In this document: in pieces, positions 6,206 to 9,454 of the stretch
Position numbering within the stretch: the first letter of the stretch is position 1
How the letters are laid out: the number at the start of each line of letters is the position of its first letter
DNA from: Brucellaceae bacterium
Lineage (GTDB): Bacteria; Pseudomonadota; Alphaproteobacteria; Rhizobiales; Rhizobiaceae
DNA: 9,454 bases
Direction: 5' to 3'
Assembly: GCA_031253705.1 (NCBI GenBank)
Contig: JAIRVW010000221.1
Coordinates: forward strand, 1-9,454
The notes under the pieces: model-generated
What the model saw: the letters and a program-made list of their open reading frames with translations, nothing else
Databases searched by the model: none
What the model was told of the DNA's origin: nothing
Position numbers and translations under genes: made by a program

Positions 6206-7045
6206 ATGATTAACAGTATTGCTGAGATGATTACCGAACGGATTGATACAATGCCTCCGGGTGAGCGCAATGCGGCGCAAACCCTGATTGCCAATTATCC
6301 GATGCTGGGGCTGCAGACCGTGGCCGAATTTTCCGCACAGGCAGGCGTCAGCTCGCCGACAATTCTGCGCTTTATCAACCGGCTTGGTTTTCAGAACTAT
6401 CCGGATTTTCAGGCACGCCTGCGCGATGAGCTGGCAGCTCAGCTGCAATCGCCACATAATCGCAATGAAAATCAGCAAATCCAGCAGGATACGACCTATC
6501 CCGCATTGGAATATACGCTTGAAAATATCCGCGAAACCTTCCGCCATATCAGCGAAAAACAACTGAGTGATATTGTCAGCGCCCTCACAGCGGCACGCGG
6601 CAATATTTATCTCATCGGCGGCCGTTTTACCGATCCGATTGCGCAATATATGGCGGCTCACATGACGGTGATCCGCCCGCATGTTTTTCATATGTCAGGC
6701 CAGGAAAGCGTGTGGCGCGACCGGCTGCTGGATATGGGCAAAAAAGATATGCTGATTGTCTTTGATATCCGTCGCTATCAGGAAAGTCTGCTGCATCTGG
6801 CTGAAACCGCCAAAAGCCGCGGCGTGGAGATTTTGCTGATTACCGATCAGTGGTTATCGCCGATTGCCCGTTTTGCCCGTCATGTGATTGCCGGACGCAC
6901 CGGCGTGCCTTCCGCATGGGACTCATCTGCAGCTCTCTTTGTGCTGGCAGAAAGTATTATCCGTGAGATGACCAGACAGCCGGAGCAGAACTCTTCGGCA
7001 CGTATTAAAGAGCTGGAAGAGTTGAGGCTTAAAAGCCGCATCTGA
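6206..7045 (+). CDS. RpiR/MurR-family transcriptional regulator (HTH + SIS domains)
   Basis: This 279-residue protein has the family layout. The N-terminal helix-turn-helix runs from about residue 3 to 75 and includes PPGERNAAQTLIANYP, TVAEFSAQAGVSSPTILRF and GFQNYPDFQARLRDEL. A linker follows, then a SIS domain from about 128 to 255 starting at IYLIGGRFTDPIA. Many SIS domains that bind phosphosugars have a G-x-G-x-S loop. Here it is GGRFTDP, without that serine, so the effector may not be a sugar phosphate. I chose the ATG at 6206 because the protein then starts where family members usually do (MINSIAEMITERI). The 55 residues encoded upstream to 6041 look like translated promoter DNA and would overlap the operator. 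Its own ribosome site is weak (CGGAAC). It faces away from the minus-strand catabolic block and probably represses or activates it. Confidence 0.88.
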   Translation: MINSIAEMITERIDTMPPGERNAAQTLIANYPMLGLQTVAEFSAQAGVSSPTILRFINRLGFQNYPDFQARLRDELAAQLQSPHNRNENQQIQQDTTYPALEYTLENIRETFRHISEKQLSDIVSALTAARGNIYLIGGRFTDPIAQYMAAHMTVIRPHVFHMSGQESVWRDRLLDMGKKDMLIVFDIRRYQESLLHLAETAKSRGVEILLITDQWLSPIARFARHVIAGRTGVPSAWDSSAALFVLAESIIREMTRQPEQNSSARIKELEELRLKSRI

Positions 7046-7235
7046 GATCAGTCATATTTCTCACATGGTATTTTTATAAAAACTCTTTTCTTTCAACCGC
7101 ACATCTTTCGATGTAATGGGGTGGAACGCATAATTAAAATGATGACCGCAGCGTGTGGGAGGCACAATACGGTCTCTCTGACACTGCTATTGCGAGAACA
7201 GACTGCTGAAGATCAGCGGTTTCAGGAAACATAAA
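7046..7235. other. Intergenic gap between regulator and MFS gene
   Basis: This 190-base gap has no convincing gene or canonical terminator. It contains a perfect 12-base palindrome, TTTTTATAAAAA (7071-7082), a small hairpin ACATC-TTTC-GATGT (7101-7114) and an AT-rich TAATTAAAAT (7131-7140) that could serve as a -10 for the MFS gene. All three are weak evidence on their own. Confidence 0.35.
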
Positions 7236-8462
7236 ATGACAGATTCCTCCCCCGCGCTTGTGCTGGAAAGCCCCGTCAGCACCGATGCTGAACAGGCAGG
7301 CGCGACAGTAAATTTCAAGCTGGTTCTGCTGGCGCTGGCTATGGGCGGCTTTGCAATCGGCACCACCGAATTTGCAGCCATGAGCCTGCTGCCTTACTTC
7401 TCCGTGGGGCTCGGCATTGATGAACCGACCGCCGGTCATGTTATCAGCGCCTATGCATTGGGCGTTGTTGTCGGTGCGCCAATCCTTGCCGTATTCTTCG
7501 CCCGTGTGTCACGCCGCTCACTGGCTATGGGTCTGATGGCTGTCTTTGCTGTCGCCAATGTGCTCAGCGCATTATCACCATCCTATCACTGGATGCTGCT
7601 GTTTCGCTTTCTGAGCGGTCTGCCGCATGGTGCCTATTTCGGTGTCGCCGCGCTGATGGCAGCCTCGCTGGTGCCGATGAACCGCCGTGCATGGGCGGTT
7701 GGCCGTGTTATGCTCGGCCTCTCAATCGCAACGGTCATCGGCGTACCTTTCGCCACATGGCTCGGTCAGGCCATTGGCTGGCGCTGGGGCTTTGGCGTCA
7801 CCGGTTTTCTGGCAACACTGACATTTCTGATGATCATGGCCTTCGCGCCGAAAGATCCGCCACGTCCGGGTGCCACGCCTCTACGCGAACTCGCAGCTTT
7901 GAAAAACCGTCAGGTCTGGCTCACCCTTGGTATCGGCGCTATTGGCTTCGGCGGTCTGTTTGCTGTCTACTCCTATATTGCGTCAACCCTGCTGGAAGTG
8001 ACCGGCGTCGCACCATTCTGGGTGCCGGTTGTGCTGACTGTTTTCGGTGTCGGCATGACCTGCGGCACGCTGATCGGCTCATGGGGAGCTGACCGAGCCT
8101 TAATGCCGACTGCCGGTATTCTGCTGCTTTCCAATGCGATTTTTCTGGCCATCTTCCCTTTTGTGGTGATGAATGTCTGGATTTTGACCGCGCTGGTTTT
8201 CCTGATCGGTTGCACCGGCGGTCTCGGCACTGTTCTGCAAACCCGTCTGATGGATGTGGCACAGGATGCACAGACCCTTGCCGCAGCGCTTAATCACAGC
8301 GCCTTCAACGTTGCGAATGCTCTTGGCCCTTGGCTTGCAGGCATGTCCATCGCGGCAGGCTACGGCTTTGCCTCGTCGGGCTTTGTCGGCAGTGCGCTGG
8401 CTCTCGGCGGCCTCCTCATCTGGGCTGTTGCTGTCTGGGATGCCCGTCGCAGCGCCTCCTGA
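7236..8462 (+). CDS. MFS transporter, AraJ-like drug/sugar efflux (DHA1 group)
   Basis: This 408-residue inner-membrane protein has about twelve hydrophobic segments and a 28-residue hydrophilic N-terminus. It matches the AraJ/YdhP group of proton-driven exporters as I recall them: GGFAIGTTEFAAMSLLP in the first membrane segment (residues 37-53), AGHVISAYALGVVVGAPILA at 66-85, the loop RVSRRSLAMG after segment two, and RFLSGLPHGAYFGV in segment four. It likely exports a small molecule such as a sugar, amino-acid derivative or drug; the substrate cannot be told. AGGA lies eight bases before the ATG. It starts 190 bases after the regulator on the same strand, with no clear terminator between them, so co-transcription is possible. 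It ends at a strong bidirectional terminator. I see no sequence reason to tie it to the amine-type pathway on the left. Confidence 0.88.
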   Translation: MTDSSPALVLESPVSTDAEQAGATVNFKLVLLALAMGGFAIGTTEFAAMSLLPYFSVGLGIDEPTAGHVISAYALGVVVGAPILAVFFARVSRRSLAMGLMAVFAVANVLSALSPSYHWMLLFRFLSGLPHGAYFGVAALMAASLVPMNRRAWAVGRVMLGLSIATVIGVPFATWLGQAIGWRWGFGVTGFLATLTFLMIMAFAPKDPPRPGATPLRELAALKNRQVWLTLGIGAIGFGGLFAVYSYIASTLLEVTGVAPFWVPVVLTVFGVGMTCGTLIGSWGADRALMPTAGILLLSNAIFLAIFPFVVMNVWILTALVFLIGCTGGLGTVLQTRLMDVAQDAQTLAAALNHSAFNVANALGPWLAGMSIAAGYGFASSGFVGSALALGGLLIWAVAVWDARRSAS

Positions 8463-8485
8463 TCCCAAGCCTTTATCTGAAACAA

Positions 8486-8520
8486 AAAAGCCGGCGGAGA
8501 GCATCTCTCCGCCGGCTTTT
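8486..8520. terminator. Bidirectional rho-independent terminator between convergent genes
   Basis: The perfect 12-base stem GCCGGCGGAGAG (8490-8501) with CTCTCCGCCGGC (8505-8516) closes a CAT loop. It is flanked by AAAA before and TTTT after (a longer A-run starts at 8484), so it works as a terminator in both directions. It lies 23 bases after the MFS stop and 20 bases beyond the stop of the converging LivJ-like gene. Confidence 0.92.
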
Positions 8521-8540
8521 CTTTGGATCATATAATCCGG

Positions 8541-9454
8541 TTAGTTAGCAACGATTTTGCCGTCTTCCCATTTATAGACCACGAAGGTCGGGGAAGTCAG
8601 GTCGCCGTTCTTGTCATAGGTCAGATTGCCGATAATGGTCTTAGCTTCCAGACCATCATGCAGAACCTTGGCAACAGCTGCCGGATCATCGGCATTGCCA
8701 ACTTTCTCAATACCGTCTTTCAGAACCTGCACTGCGGCATAGCCGTTCAGAGTGAAGACTTCCGGCGCAATGTTTTTGGCTTTCAGCGCGTCCACAGCTT
8801 CTGCTGCAGCCGGGTTCTGTGTCACATCAACAGCATTGGTGAAGAGTGTGCCTGCACCGGTTTCACCGGCGATTGCCCAATATTCAGTGTTGGACAGACC
8901 TTCACCACCGATCAACAGCAGTTTCACACCCTGATCAGCGAGCTGACGGGACAGAAGACCGGCTTCCGGATGGTAACCACCGAAATACAGCACTTCCACA
9001 CCGCTGTTTTTGATCTTGCTCACCAGAGCGCTGAGATCTTTTTCACCCGGTGTCAGGGATTCATAAAGAACTTCTTTAACGCCGTCTTTGTTCAGGCTGT
9101 CTTTGAAGCTGTCTGCCAGACCCTGACCATAAGGGGCTTTATCATGCAGAACGCCGACTTTTTTACCGGCCAGATTTTTAACAACATATTCAGCGGCAAC
9201 AACGGCCTGCTGATCATCACGACCGCAGGTACGGAATACGTTTTCCAGACCGCGGTTGGTGAGGTTCGGCGCAGTTGCAGTCGGCGTTACCATGACAACA
9301 CCGGCTTCTGCCAGCGCATCGGAAACAGCCATAGCCGAACCGGAGGTCACAGGACCAACAACAAATTTAATACCGTCGCCGATCAGCTGGTTTGCACCGG
9401 AAACACCCTGTTTCGGATCAGCCGCATCATCAACGAGCTTCAGAACAACTTTCT
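8541..9454 (-). CDS. Branched-chain amino-acid ABC transporter substrate-binding protein, LivJ/LivK family (partial, start beyond window end)
   Basis: The frame is open from the stop at 8541 to the window edge. By hand it extends upstream of the GTG at 9350 with [20 protein letters not shown] and then [20 protein letters not shown], so the signal peptide and first strand are missing and GTG 9350 is not the true start. About 303 residues are visible of a family size near 370. It matches Leu/Ile/Val-binding proteins (type I periplasmic fold): DDAADPKQ, the ligand-contacting [60 protein letters not shown] and [17 protein letters not shown]. It would capture an amino acid in the periplasm for a LivHMGF-type importer; none of those partners is in the window. 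It has its own terminator and faces away from the catabolic block, so a link to it is not supported. The exact ligand is unknown. Confidence 0.93.
   Translation of the reverse strand, partial: KVVLKLVDDAADPKQGVSGANQLIGDGIKFVVGPVTSGSAMAVSDALAEAGVVMVTPTATAPNLTNRGLENVFRTCGRDDQQAVVAAEYVVKNLAGKKVGVLHDKAPYGQGLADSFKDSLNKDGVKEVLYESLTPGEKDLSALVSKIKNSGVEVLYFGGYHPEAGLLSRQLADQGVKLLLIGGEGLSNTEYWAIAGETGAGTLFTNAVDVTQNPAAAEAVDALKAKNIAPEVFTLNGYAAVQVLKDGIEKVGNADDPAAVAKVLHDGLEAKTIIGNLTYDKNGDLTSPTFVVYKWEDGKIVAN

Noticed and set aside
7134..7439. A 101-codon minus-strand frame over the MFS start
   Set aside because: It overlaps the N-terminus of a clear MFS protein, lacks family features and is best explained as a shadow.
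8541..9350. Start of the LivJ-like protein at GTG 9350
   Set aside because: The frame stays open to the window edge and encodes conserved LivJ residues ([16 protein letters not shown]) upstream, so the gene is truncated by the window rather than starting there.
1..9454. CRISPR arrays, tRNA/rRNA genes, insertion sequences, phage genes
   Set aside because: No regularly spaced direct repeats, tRNA-like cloverleaf, transposase motifs or phage-like genes were seen on either strand.

Overview
The window looks like chromosomal DNA of an alphaproteobacterium of the Rhizobiales, most likely Brucellaceae (Brucella/Ochrobactrum/Pseudochrobactrum type). The basis is the character of the proteins (RpiR regulator, TRAP subunits, a LivJ-like protein with an [10 protein letters not shown] motif), the moderate GC content with an AT-rich promoter region, and intergenic palindromic repeats of the kind common in that group. 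The assignment is by eye only; no search was run.

Layout: positions 1-6014 form one block of minus-strand genes. In transcription order they are an N-formylglutamate amidohydrolase-family protein (6014-5208), the TRAP subunits DctQ (5079-4519) and DctM (4522-3197), the TRAP binding protein DctP (2986-1919), a glutamine-synthetase-like gamma-glutamyl-amine ligase (1734-364) and the N-terminus of an aldehyde dehydrogenase (336-1, running off the window). Facing away from this block is an RpiR/MurR-type regulator (6206-7045, plus). The roughly 190-base AT-rich gap between them holds a candidate promoter and a TGTAAC/GTTACG inverted repeat that could be the operator. An AraJ-like MFS efflux permease follows (7236-8462, plus). 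A strong bidirectional terminator (8486-8520) then separates it from a converging, 5'-incomplete branched-chain amino-acid ABC binding protein (8541-9454, minus).

How the genes may work together (inference): the left block reads as a complete uptake-and-catabolism unit for a small amine or amino alcohol. The TRAP transporter brings in the compound. The GS-like enzyme attaches glutamate to its amine. An oxidase or alcohol dehydrogenase (not in the window) and the aldehyde dehydrogenase oxidise the tail. The amidohydrolase could release glutamate and the oxidised product. This would be a variant of the Puu (gamma-glutamyl-putrescine) logic, with a TRAP importer and an FGase-type hydrolase in place of the usual importer and PuuD. 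Two sequence details support a non-standard ligand: the binding protein seems to lack the usual carboxylate-binding arginine, and the GS-like enzyme seems to lack both ammonium-site acidic residues. The MFS and LivJ genes look unrelated to this unit. No mobile element, tRNA, rRNA or CRISPR array was seen.
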